This document shows, in pieces, positions 1-8,573 of a stretch of 34,150 nt of DNA; the stretch's first letter is position 1, and the number at the start of each line of letters is the position of its first letter. The translations under genes and the position numbers were made by a program. Location of the stretch: NCBI GenBank assembly GCA_032718475.1, contig JAUCBJ010006992.1:1-34150 (forward strand), in the 5' to 3' direction. Below the pieces are notes generated by a model, which saw only the letters and a program-made list of their open reading frames with translations, ran no database searches and was not told the DNA's origin. The DNA comes from Nemertoderma westbladi. Its lineage: Eukaryota; Xenacoelomorpha; Nemertodermatida; Nemertodermatidae.

Positions 1-1149
1 GTATAGTGCGCTATAGCTAGTAGAACTTTAAGGGCGATATGTTTTAGGGCGTGTGTGTGTGGGTGTGTTACAAATAAAACAATTTCGTGTAATTCCTTTT
101 ACTAGGTTTTAGTGATTTTCTGACTAAATGATACCGTGCGCTAGCTACTAAAATAAACTAGTCGCGTTTGTAGAACTTTATACTCACGAATGACGTCAAA
201 GCTCTCTCCTTCCTATCCACAACCCAATGGGCAACCACAGTGTTAGTAACTACACCCGTGATCGGCACTAATACCAGATTCTGGTTGTAAGATAAGAATA
301 GGGGTTAATCGCTACCGTACGTTAGCTGATCTGGTATACTAATTTAATTCTAGAACTTTGTTGCTGCGGTAGTTAGCAGCAATACCTATCAGTACGTGGC
401 AAGGCGCGGTAGGATATTAATAAACCTCCCTAGGCCAAGCAGTGTGCCGGTAGCAGAAATACTCCTTGCCTGATCAAATAGCTAACTCCAGACAAGGGGG
501 GGGGGGGGGGGGGGTACTAATGTACGTTCTACAAGGCGAACCGGTACCAAACAGTCAGTGCTATGAATCACTAAATTATGGAACGTATGCTGTCCGTACC
601 TAATATGTACTCGCGTACTGACGAATGGCAATAGTTCGCACCTGTAGGAAGTACAGGTTAACCCAGGGGTTCGTAGGACTGACAAAGGGGGGGGGGTTGT
701 CTGGATATAATTATTTGATCCTAAATTTGCGGCGTCCAGTACGATGTCACGCTTACCCTGATCAGGTCTTACGGCGGGCAAGGGCGTCGAACAAAGTCTT
801 ACCTTCTCACAAAGCGGGCGCTGCATAGCAAGTGGAGTATTTCGAAGGGGCAAAGGGGGTGCGCGGTCGATCCAATGTGGGCGCTTGCGTGTTGTGGACA
901 TCCCTTCCCTGCGTTGCTTACGGCCTAACGATCTAGGCTGCCATCTCCCTGGTGTTCGGCTGTCCCGAAGTCGGACCAAAAGAAAACATGTCAGGAAATT
1001 GCAGTATATTTACAGTTTTACAAAGAATTATCAAACGAAGTTTCAACAAGAAACCGAATAAACTAAGTTTAAAATAATATCAGGGTGGTTTACAAGGGAA
1101 GTGAAGGTGATAACCGAAGGCAAACCGGCCTTTTTATACTAGAAATTGC
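1..1149. other. Gene-free left flank with poly-G and degenerate repeats
   Basis: No convincing gene is seen. The motif TAGAACTTT recurs at about 22, 171 and 351. It is preceded in two cases by GTGCGCTA-like sequence and in the third by a related CGCTACCGTACGTTAGC, as if an old repeat of roughly 150-180 bp had decayed. An uninterrupted G run lies at 496-514 and a shorter one near 686-696. The stretch from about 500 to 970 is more GC-rich than the flanks. A 165-codon minus-strand frame at 482-979 is low-complexity at its end, encoded by the poly-G, and resembles no known family. Confidence 0.5.
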
Positions 1150-1383
1150 ACATGGAAACTAAACAGAATTTTCCACAGCTTCACCATTGAGCAATGAAGT
1201 GCTTCGTGCTCTATGATTGGCCCAGCTCATCGTTCAACGCAGTCCGGCCCTTACACTAAATCTGGGACATGGAATCCTAACAGAATTTTCCACTGCCTCA
1301 CATTTGAGCAATAAGATAATTTATGCCCTATGATTGGCCTGGCTCATTATTCGCTACGCTGTACGCTTCTCATTGGCCTACCA
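1150..1383. repeat. 117-bp imperfect tandem duplication with inverted CCAAT boxes
   Basis: Two units starting at 1150 and 1267 share ACATGGAA, AACAGAATTTTCCAC, TTGAGCAAT and CTATGATTGGCC in the same order. Each carries ATTGG (an inverted CCAAT box), and further ATTGG/CCAAT sites follow at about 1373-1385. The arrangement resembles a promoter or an LTR U3 enhancer duplication, but no matching LTR is seen and this reading is an inference. Confidence 0.7.
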
Positions 1384-1415
1384 ATTAGCACCACACGAAA
1401 ATAAATGGCCCCAAA

Positions 1416-1501
1416 ATACAAATTTCCCGACTGGGATTCGAACTCGTAACCTACGTAATGTAACCAACGCCTTAACCATCTGACCACTACGCCACGAGAG
1501 T
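1416..1501 (-). repeat. tRNA-derived unit (SINE head or tRNA pseudogene)
   Basis: On the minus strand an RNA polymerase III A box, TGGCGTAGTGG (complement of 1484-1494), is followed after 40 bases by a B box, GTTCGAATC (complement of 1435-1443). This is the normal order and a tRNA-like spacing. A clean cloverleaf with seven paired acceptor bases is not obvious, so a functional tRNA is unlikely. A tRNA-derived SINE head or tRNA pseudogene fits better. A second unit of this kind lies near 27860-27932. Confidence 0.6.
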
Positions 1502-1643
1502 ACCTAAAGGTTTTATGTGTACAAATATGAATAGGCATATTACATTACTGTAACTTAATCAAAATACGTCGGATTTTCAAAAGTTTTTACGTTAAAGTTA
1601 AACTACAAATGCTACCTTATAGTGAAATAATTCATCAGGATCA

Positions 1644-3371
1644 GTGTCTGCTGTGTGGTGTAACGAGATAGTAACTATACCACCACGAAGTCGTTTGATG
1701 ATATCAGGGGAGCTCAGTTCACCATTGCCTATCTCGAATAAACAACCATTATTATTTACTCAAGGTGTGAATGTAAATAAACGACATGGAGTTTGTGCTG
1801 CAACTGCAATTTCATATCCAGATGATCTGCAGCGTATTCCCGTACAGGTAATGAATCTGAATGAATTTCCTATAAGGATTAATAAACATACCAAGTTGGG
1901 GTCAGTTGATTGCCTAAGTATTAAAAATACAGCTGATTATTCTGTTACAGAAGATGATGAAAATATAATGTCTATGCCAGTGGGAGAGAAGTCTCGTAAA
2001 ACCTGGTCTAGAGGTGAGTTTATATCTCGATTACATATTGAGGCGGATGAGTACAGTGATGAGTCAATGAAAGATAAATTAACTGATGTTCTTTATAAAC
2101 ACCGCGATGTTTTTGCTCAACATGAGTTAGATTTGGGATTGGTGAAAGGGGTGCAACATCACATAAATACGGGAGATGCTAGTCCAATTAAGGTTCGGGG
2201 ACATAGGGTTCCAAGGTCGCAGTGGCCTGTAGGTGAAGAACATGTAAAATCTATGCTAGAGAAGGATGTCATAGAGCATTCAGAGAGTCCTTGGCAATTT
2301 CGTCCAGTCTTTGCCTTGAAAAAAGGGGGTGAGCTGAGGTTCTGCATTGATTTTCGACCACTAAATGCAGTGACGCATAAAGATGCATATCCTTTGCCAT
2401 CTATTCAAGAATTAATTGACTGTATTGGTCCACAACCTACAGACACAAAACGTTTATATTGTTCTTTATTAGATACATATTCAGCTTATTGGACTGTTGA
2501 GATTGCGTCGGAGGATCGTTGTAAAACTGCATTTGGTACACATTTGGGATTGTATCAGTTTAAACGCATGCCATATGGGCTATGTAATGCACCACCTACA
2601 TTTCAAAGAATGATGGATATGACTCTTTCTGGTTTGCAATATATCATATGTTTAGTTTACCTGGATGATATATTGGTGTTCGCATTTAGTGCATTGGAGC
2701 ACATACAGAGATTAGATATAATCTTGGAGGCTTTGGGTAAAGTTGGAATTAAGTTGAAGATTTCAAAATGTAAATTTTCAATGCCGAGTATATTATATTT
2801 GGGTCATGTTATTGATGTAAATGGACGATACCCAGATCCAGAGAAAGTTAGTCAGCTGTTGAATATTAAACCTTTAACAAGTAAGAAGGAGATTAGGATG
2901 TTTACTGGTTTGGCATCCTATTATAGAATCTATATACCACATTGTGCAAACAGAATGAAAGCACTGACATCGTTGATGAAGGATAACATACGGTTTACTT
3001 GGGGAGAGGAGCAACAAGCTGCGATGGACGATATTAAACAAGCTTTATCAAATCCACCATGCCTTGCACATGCAGATTTTAATGCCGACTTTCTGTTACA
3101 TACTGATGCTTCTCGGAGTGGGTTGGGAGCTGTGTTAGCTCAAGTTAATGATAGTAGTCGTGTACAACCTGTGGCTTATGCTTCTCGTACTCTACAAGGG
3201 AGTGAACATAATTATTCTATAAGTGATCTTGAATGTCTTGGAGTTGTGTGGGCAATTAAACATTTTCGACCTTACCTATATGGGAGAAAGTTTACAGTTT
3301 ATACCGATCATTCTGCACTTACCAGTTTATTAACTGCCAAACAGTTGGAGTTTAGCGAGTGGGTCGTTTAG
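1644..3371 (+). CDS. pol: Ty3/gypsy pol fragment: reverse transcriptase and RNase H
   Basis: A 575-codon frame, open from about 1626. The annotated first codon at 1644 is GTG and probably not a real start, since the protein should continue upstream into protease. The first ~130 residues are the linker before RT. RT runs from about residue 175, with FCIDFRPLNAVT near 231-242, the catalytic YLDD at 339-342 and LGHVID beyond it. RNase H begins near 480 with TDASRSGLGAVLAQ and includes the TDHSALTSLL region. Translation then runs into a stop within a few codons, and the same protein continues in another frame at 3362. The change equals one missing base and sits beside GGG at 3361-3363, so a single-base loss in a G run is the simplest cause. 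It is a transposon gene, not a host gene. Confidence 0.9.
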   Translation: MSAVWCNEIVTIPPRSRLMISGELSSPLPISNKQPLLFTQGVNVNKRHGVCAATAISYPDDLQRIPVQVMNLNEFPIRINKHTKLGSVDCLSIKNTADYSVTEDDENIMSMPVGEKSRKTWSRGEFISRLHIEADEYSDESMKDKLTDVLYKHRDVFAQHELDLGLVKGVQHHINTGDASPIKVRGHRVPRSQWPVGEEHVKSMLEKDVIEHSESPWQFRPVFALKKGGELRFCIDFRPLNAVTHKDAYPLPSIQELIDCIGPQPTDTKRLYCSLLDTYSAYWTVEIASEDRCKTAFGTHLGLYQFKRMPYGLCNAPPTFQRMMDMTLSGLQYIICLVYLDDILVFAFSALEHIQRLDIILEALGKVGIKLKISKCKFSMPSILYLGHVIDVNGRYPDPEKVSQLLNIKPLTSKKEIRMFTGLASYYRIYIPHCANRMKALTSLMKDNIRFTWGEEQQAAMDDIKQALSNPPCLAHADFNADFLLHTDASRSGLGAVLAQVNDSSRVQPVAYASRTLQGSEHNYSISDLECLGVVWAIKHFRPYLYGRKFTVYTDHSALTSLLTAKQLEFSEWVV

Positions 3372-5116
3372 CTCGATGGGCACTTTGGTTGAGTCAATTC
3401 AACTGTGAAATTCGATATAGACCTGGAATAAAAAATAGAGATGCAGATGCATTGAGTCGACTAGTCCCTTTGTGTTGTTCGGAGAAGGAAAATGGTAACT
3501 GTCCATTGGATAAAGTTGTGTCTTCAGTTGAGGTATCAGAGATTGTTATTGAAGATGAAGTTGATGTTCATTCATTCAAAGTAGATATATCTGTAAAACA
3601 ACGAAATGATAATAAACTCAAGTGTATAATCGATTATTTAGAAGATGGTACTTTACCAATAAAATTGAAAGCAGCTAGAAGAATTGTTTTGGAGGCAACT
3701 AATTATGAACTTAGTAACGGAGTTCTTTATTATAGATTTAAGTCTAAAGATAGTCATAAAATTCGACTGTTAACTGTAGTTCCAGAATCCTTACGAGGTG
3801 ATATTTTACATGCATACCATGGTGATAACTCGTGTGGTCATTTTGCAACTTCTAAAGTGTATGAATCGCTACTGAAATTTTATTACTGGCCTGGTATGTA
3901 TAGTGAGGTGAATAACCATTATAAGTCTTGTTCCAAGTGTGCTACTACTCGTAACCTACGAACAAGACATGAATTGGAATCAATAGAAGTAGAGAGACCC
4001 TTTGAAAGGGTTGGGGTCGACTTAATGGGGGCTTTTGTACCCACCGATAATTGTAATACCTACATTGCTATCTTTATAGACTATCTAACAAAGTATGCAG
4101 AGTTTGTTCCTTTGTGTGATGGCAGCGCTAAGTCGACAGCGGATGCATTTATGCACCGGATTGTGCTACGGTATGGTGCGCCTGAAATATTATTATCCGA
4201 CCAGGGTCCGAATTTCAGATCAAAGCTGGTTGAGGAAATTGCGCAACGTTGTTTAACAAGGAAGGTTTTTACGGTACCTTACCATCCACAGTCAGATGGG
4301 CTGGCTGAGCGGACGATACAAACTATGACTAGACTTTTGCGTTCTCTAACTGACCATAAATCAAGGGATTGGGATGTAGTATTACCCATTGCGCAATTTG
4401 CATACAATTTAACTGTTCATTCGTCCACTGGGCAAACACCTTTTTATTGTTTTCATGGTTTTGAGGCCAGGCGCCCAGCAGATAATTTTATTTTACCTGA
4501 AGGTGAAAAATTTACACCAGATTTAAGAGCAAAATTAATTGGAGAGCAAATGTCATCAGTATGGCATTTGGCTAGAAAGTGTATTGCGAAATCACAAATT
4601 ACTCAGAAACGTAATTTTGACCGAAAAGTTAAGGATCAGGTCATATCAGAGGGTGATATTGTTTGGGCCAAAAATCATTCCATTAATCCTGGTACTGATC
4701 GTAAATTGGCACCAAAGTTTGTGGGTCCTTTTCGTGTTACTCACATTGATAATAAAAATGTTACTATTACGCATATAAATGGTTTATGTGATAATAAAAC
4801 TAGAGTTATTAGTAGGGATGATGTGCGTCTTAGAGTAGGACCGTACTTACCGTCATTGCCTACCAATATTCCTGTGAGTGGTCGCAGTGTTAAACCAATT
4901 TTAGGCCGTGATATTGATCGTACTCATAAACCCATAACCGATCACGGTGTAGATGAATCAGAAATTTACCCTTGCCCGATTTGTGGCATTCCATGGTTTA
5001 TAGAAGGTCCATCAATGATAAGTTGTGACCGTTGTTTTGATTGGTTCCATTTTCATTGCGTCGGTATTGTTGATGAACCTGCGGAAGAAACATGGTACTG
5101 TAGTGATTGTAAATAA
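3359..5116 (+). CDS. pol: Ty3/gypsy pol fragment: RNase H end, integrase and C-terminal PHD finger
   Basis: A 585-codon frame in -1 relation to the upstream pol frame. The GTG at 3359 is not a real start. It opens with the usual RNase H end (ARWALWLSQF ... RDADALSRL). An HHCC zinc-binding region lies near residues 150-195, ending in CSKCATTR. The integrase core has acidic residues at D221, D281 and E317 with 35 residues between the last two, the canonical DDX35E. A GPF motif (KFVGPF) lies near 455. The last 47 residues (539-585) form a C4HC3 PHD finger: CPIC, CDRC, HFHC and CSDC. PHD fingers in chromatin proteins bind histone H3 tails, so a role in targeting integration is a reasonable inference. 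Confidence 0.9.
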   Translation: MGRLARWALWLSQFNCEIRYRPGIKNRDADALSRLVPLCCSEKENGNCPLDKVVSSVEVSEIVIEDEVDVHSFKVDISVKQRNDNKLKCIIDYLEDGTLPIKLKAARRIVLEATNYELSNGVLYYRFKSKDSHKIRLLTVVPESLRGDILHAYHGDNSCGHFATSKVYESLLKFYYWPGMYSEVNNHYKSCSKCATTRNLRTRHELESIEVERPFERVGVDLMGAFVPTDNCNTYIAIFIDYLTKYAEFVPLCDGSAKSTADAFMHRIVLRYGAPEILLSDQGPNFRSKLVEEIAQRCLTRKVFTVPYHPQSDGLAERTIQTMTRLLRSLTDHKSRDWDVVLPIAQFAYNLTVHSSTGQTPFYCFHGFEARRPADNFILPEGEKFTPDLRAKLIGEQMSSVWHLARKCIAKSQITQKRNFDRKVKDQVISEGDIVWAKNHSINPGTDRKLAPKFVGPFRVTHIDNKNVTITHINGLCDNKTRVISRDDVRLRVGPYLPSLPTNIPVSGRSVKPILGRDIDRTHKPITDHGVDESEIYPCPICGIPWFIEGPSMISCDRCFDWFHFHCVGIVDEPAEETWYCSDCK

Positions 5117-5134
5117 AAATAAAGGAAACAAGAT

Positions 5135-5214
5135 GATTATTGTTGACATTACAGTATACAGTATGTTGTAAGTTGATTATTGTTGACATTACATTATACA
5201 GTATGTAGTAATTT
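5135..5214 (+). repeat. 40-bp tandem duplication in the gypsy 3' region
   Basis: Two copies of a 40-bp unit start at 5135 and 5175, each beginning GATTATTGTTGACATTACA and differing at a few positions. They lie between the pol stop and the polypurine tract. Confidence 0.8.
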
Positions 5215-5401
5215 GTTTATTTGTTTATGGTATAAAATGAAAGTTTATTAATTTAAAGTTAAGAAATTTTGTTAGATGAAAGAGTATAGTTTTATGATTG
5301 ATTCATATTACCATTGTTATCAGTTGTTTAATCAGTTGTGTAATTTTAAACTGAAAGTAAATTTTATTTGTAAATGTAAAGATCGAGCCGATCTTTTGCC
5401 T

Positions 5402-5620
5402 GTGAGGGAGGATGTAAGGGGAATAGTGTATACCCGATTACTGCAATAATTATTTATGTAGGCCTAATGCTAATTAGTTGGTAGCCTATCGGTATTTACA
5501 ATGGTGGCATAAGTCTGTGATTAATGAAATTATTGTTGCTTAATTAATATATGTATGTTTGTTATTCTTATCATATCATATTGGAGTTTAGCATCAATTG
5601 TGGTCGGTGCAGATATAACC
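5402..5620 (+). promoter_or_regulatory. Polypurine tract and 3' LTR start of the gypsy element
   Basis: GAGGGAGGA at about 5404-5412 abuts TGTAAGGGG at 5413, the expected join of a polypurine tract and an LTR beginning with TG. No second copy of this LTR is found, so neither its 5' identity nor its end can be confirmed. A downstream stretch containing GGTGCAG...CCCGGGGGAGG (about 5604-5628) resembles the leader that follows a gypsy LTR. Confidence 0.5.
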
Positions 5621-6215
5621 CGGGGGAGGGCAAGAAGAACTTATCACAATAGCCTACTGTGGTTGATCGCAACTGAGATTGTGTGAGTGACATTAGTCGC
5701 TCGAACCGAGCTTCATTACGATCCGCAGCCTGTTCCATCATGGTCGTAAACATCCCACACTGTTGCTGCATTATGTCACGAAACATATACATCATCTCGG
5801 TTTTCACTTCTTTGTTCTCTCGGTTTTCATATTCATCATTCATTCTCCTATGACTATTAAACAAATCAGCACCATTTTCTACTTCATCTTCATTATATAT
5901 AAAATTGTAATCAGAGTGGCGAGGATATGTCTCCTTAGGCCTGGCCCCTTGCGCAAAATTATCACCAACAACACTAGTTTGTCTACCCTGCTTGGCATTG
6001 TCCTCCTCTCTTCCTTCTAGCAGTTTGCTGTCAATACTACCCGACTTGGTAGGACTAACACTATTTGTTTTAACACTGTCCTGCTTGACAATGTCACTGT
6101 CTCCAGTATTCTCCATTGCCTCCTTTGCTTTTTGTATCTCGTCGTGATACACTTTTTTCACATCGGCCGGGGTTTGGCGCGTTACTCTTCCTTTAAAATC
6201 CAGTTTGAATAAGTT
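5571..6215 (-). pseudogene. Gag-like coiled-coil ORF fragment
   Basis: A minus-strand frame of about 196 codons from 6161, open upstream to about 6215. The protein is hydrophilic and charged (KKVYHDEIQKAKEAMEN near the start). It has a predicted helical or coiled segment near its C-terminal third: MMYMFRDIMQQQ and AADRNEARFERLMSL. Style and position next to an LTR suggest the N-terminal half of a retrotransposon gag, but there is no CCHC knuckle or capsid motif to prove it. It lies opposite to the adjacent gypsy pol, so it is either a second element or a rearranged piece. The last ~25 residues before the stop probably lie outside the original gene. Confidence 0.35.
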
Positions 6216-6548
6216 TATACTTCACACCCAGTAGCTGACAGTCGGTGTCACTCCATAACTACATAACGACAGTGAGTCGGTGGGACCTCCATGTAGAAAG
6301 GTTTCCAACCCTTTCCCCGAGCTCATATAATAATAAATTAGTTGTTATAATTGAGTCATATAATCTGAGAACTGTCTGTCTATAACATCAATATTTAAAC
6401 AATATCATAAGATCCAAATATAAACAGATGACTGCGCTACCGGTCAATGCCGGTACTACAAAGAATTAAGCCAACTATAAATCAAATACAAATAGGCATA
6501 GAGTCAATCTAGCAGTACAGTCTAGCCTATCAATAACTATATTATCAC
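6216..6548. other. Non-coding stretch
   Basis: No gene, RNA or clear repeat recognised. It may be the 5' leader of the minus-strand gag-like ORF. Confidence 0.4.
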
Positions 6549-6642
6549 ACAACTTTACCCAAACTTACCCAACTTTACCCCACTTTACCCAACTTTTACC
6601 CAACTTTACCCAATACCACCCAACTTTACCCAATCGAATACC
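6549..6642 (+). repeat. AACTTTACCC minisatellite
   Basis: About nine degenerate tandem copies of a 10-bp unit, AACTTTACCC, with units varying from 9 to 12 bases. It is pyrimidine-skewed on the plus strand. It is not a telomere repeat, which in animals would be TTAGGG. Confidence 0.85.
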
Positions 6643-6952
6643 CAACTACCTATCTGCCGACCAGTGATGCAATACGGTACAGCAGAAGGCTTACTTAGTT
6701 ACTACAGTACCGGACCAGTAGGCCTACTGTCTGACAGTAGCAGTCCAGCAGTCTGTCTGGCAGTTTAATACTGTAATACAGTAGGTCATAGGCTGCTACA
6801 GTCTGACTGAACTTCGAATCAAAAAGAAAAAGAACAGCCATGACATTGTCCCTTTCATTACTACATGTAATCCAAATGTTATTATTCCGTTTCATATCAT
6901 TATAAAACCGGCCTACAACTTACTATCTGTGGGGAATGGGAGAATCGGGAAC

Positions 6953-7259
6953 AATTTGAAAAATAAAAGACTAATCTGTGCGTTTAGACAACCTCCTTCA
7001 CTAAAAAGCATTTTGGGCCGCCAAAAGAAAGTGCAAACACTCACTTTGTGACATTTGCGACATTTTAGTCGAGGGAGATAGCCTGACTATGCAGAATGGG
7101 GAAACTTTTCAAATTAGGCACGAACTTTCCTGCAGAAGCACCAATGTTGTATACGTCATGTATTGTCAGAACTGTCCCGAAACTTATATTGACCATGCAG
7201 CCATGGACTTCAGACACCGAATTAATCTCCACAGAAACCAAATACTCAATGAACGTTAT
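6953..7259 (+). pseudogene. Penelope-like element C-terminus, part 1 (RT tail and GIY-YIG endonuclease)
   Basis: One plus-strand frame from 6953 to the insertion point at 7259. It contains ICAFRQPPSLKKAF, the RT-C-terminal motif typical of Penelope-like elements. A cysteine pair (CKHSLCDICDI) and then a GIY-YIG-like core follow: NVVYVMYCQNCPETYI and RHRINLHRNQ. The first half-motif is VYV rather than GIY, and the glycine of YIG is replaced by D, so catalysis is doubtful. The upstream RT domain is absent. The frame is broken exactly at a 10-bp target duplication and resumes in frame at 12069. Confidence 0.75.
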
Positions 7260-7467
7260 GGGTGCATGCATATAAAGAGCGGACTGCGGACTGGCAGACT
7301 ACGGACTGGGGATTGCCAAAATCCGCGCGGTCAATTTGAATTATCGATTTCCAAACTAAGAATCCGCTCTTTGTTGTCTGGACAAATGGCGGACTGAAGC
7401 CGGTAAATTGTAACCTGATTGGCTCAATCATTTACTTAGGCTGAAGCTGAAAGGGAACTTAAAGAAT
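7260..7467 (+). repeat. Left TIR of the MULE
   Basis: It starts GGGTGCATGCATATAAAGAG and contains several GCGGACTG-like repeats. An inner half includes CCGCTCTTTGTTGTCTGG and GATTGGCTCAATCATTTAC. The reverse complement occurs in two blocks, 12011-12058 and about 10745-10908. Confidence 0.88.
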
Positions 7468-7937
7468 GAATCATCCCATTGGCTTTTAAATGTTTACCAT
7501 TGTGCAACACTGCAATACAGGAAATAATTATCCTATACAGTAATTACGTGCACTGTTGATTAAAGGCCTACTATATAATCAAAATTCTACGGATTTTCAG
7601 ATTATTTATTTCAATAAATATTTTTATATACTTCCTGCCTTTAGAGTTTATGTCACAGTTGTCTGTTCGCAAATATAAAAGAGCGAATATTCGGACATCC
7701 TAAGCGCAGGAGCTGGGGGAAGATCTTCTCTGTGCTGGGGGTAAGAGAGCGTAAGAAAAGGGGGAAGAGGGGGAAAGAAAAGGAGTGTGGATCTATAAAT
7801 AGCATCCAATAGTTTGTTTCAACTGACAGAGACAATAGTGGCAGTACGAGCCAACCTCCCCCCCCCCCCCTTTTTTTTGGACGACCCCAACGTAAAAACT
7901 TTTAATTTAAGTAACAAGCAAACAAGGAATATCTCAT

Positions 7938-8076
7938 AAGGTCGCGGTTCACACCTTTAAGCAATAAGCATAACTCTGCTTCGGCAGCAGAAGTACATAC
8001 ATACCTACTACAGTAGTCCCAAAGTCTGCATCCAAAGCAGAGTTACAAATCATGCTTAAAAGAGTGAACCGGCCTT
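7938..8076. repeat. Foldback (MITE-like) repeat, 139 bp
   Basis: The arms 7938-7981 and 8035-8076 are near-complementary. One starts AAGGTCGCGGTTCACAC and ends TAACTCTGCTT; the other begins AAGCAGAGTTA and ends GTGAACCGGCCTT. The loop is about 53 bases. No clear target duplication was found. Confidence 0.75.
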
Positions 8077-8428
8077 AACCTGAGAGATTTTAATGAAAGT
8101 TCAAGAGTTCTTCCTACTGCCTACATAATAGGTTTTCAAAAAGTTTTAACTTTTAAGAAGAGTCACAGTATTCCTAAGTTTTTAGAACTTTCTAAAGAAT
8201 ATCAACCTCGTAATCCACGTAATCCTTTAAGTACTGGAGTGCCTCTGCGCTAAATTACTTCTCATTACCATGGGCCACATGGGCTTGACGAAAGTGAAAG
8301 TCATCTTCGTCTGAAGCGCATGCCAAATGGTAAAACATATTACCAACGAAGGATTCACCATTTGTATAAGTAACTGTATAATATATATAAGTAAGTGTAA
8401 AGGTAGAGCTTGCTTGACATTTTGTGAC

Positions 8429-8456
8429 GGGGGGGGGGGGGGGGGGGGGGGGGGGG
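8429..8456 (+). repeat. Poly-G run
   Basis: 28 consecutive G residues. The short words TTTGTGACGG just before it and TTTTGTGACGG just after it look like a duplication around the run. Confidence 0.95.
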
Positions 8457-8573
8457 TTGACTTTTGTGACGGTCACGGTGATGTTCTATGGTTGTTAGTT
8501 TGACTTTGACTAACATATTTGTAGATGAGTGGGAAACGTTAAGGTAAAAACAATAAACTCAATAACATTGAAT

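Larger units (their letters stand above)
1626..5620 (+). mobile_element. Ty3/gypsy (Metaviridae-type) retrotransposon, 5'-truncated
   Basis: A plus-strand pol region carries reverse transcriptase, RNase H and integrase in Ty3/gypsy order. It is followed by a non-coding segment, a purine-rich tract (GAGGGAGGA, about 5404-5412) and a likely 3' LTR start TGTAAGGGG at 5413. Gag, protease and a 5' LTR are not seen; the open frame begins just after a TGA at 1623-1625, so the element is truncated or broken there. The 3' LTR end is not determined; an LTR-end/primer-site-like stretch lies around 5599-5628. Confidence 0.85.
7468..8573. other. MULE interior without a recognised gene
   Basis: Non-coding sequence between the left TIR and the transposase end. 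It holds a C/T homopolymer at about 7857-7878, a foldback repeat at 7938-8076 and a 28-base G run at 8429-8456. No ORF here resembles a known protein. Confidence 0.5.

Noticed and set aside
482-979. 165-codon minus-strand ORF
   Set aside because: Its end is encoded by a poly-G run (poly-proline), it has no recognisable domain, and it lies in a GC-rich patch where long chance ORFs are common.
1416-1501. Functional tRNA gene
   Set aside because: A and B boxes are good but the acceptor stem does not pair convincingly; SINE head or pseudogene preferred.
3345-3380. Programmed -1 frameshift site between the two pol ORFs
   Set aside because: It is in the middle of RNase H rather than at a gag-pol border, and there is no slippery heptamer or visible pseudoknot.
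6549-6642. Possible CRISPR array or interstitial telomere
   Set aside because: The 10-bp units are contiguous with no spacers, and the unit AACTTTACCC is not the animal telomere repeat.
8255-8476. 73-codon minus-strand ORF with poly-proline
   Set aside because: Its start is coded by the poly-G run and the rest has no family resemblance.
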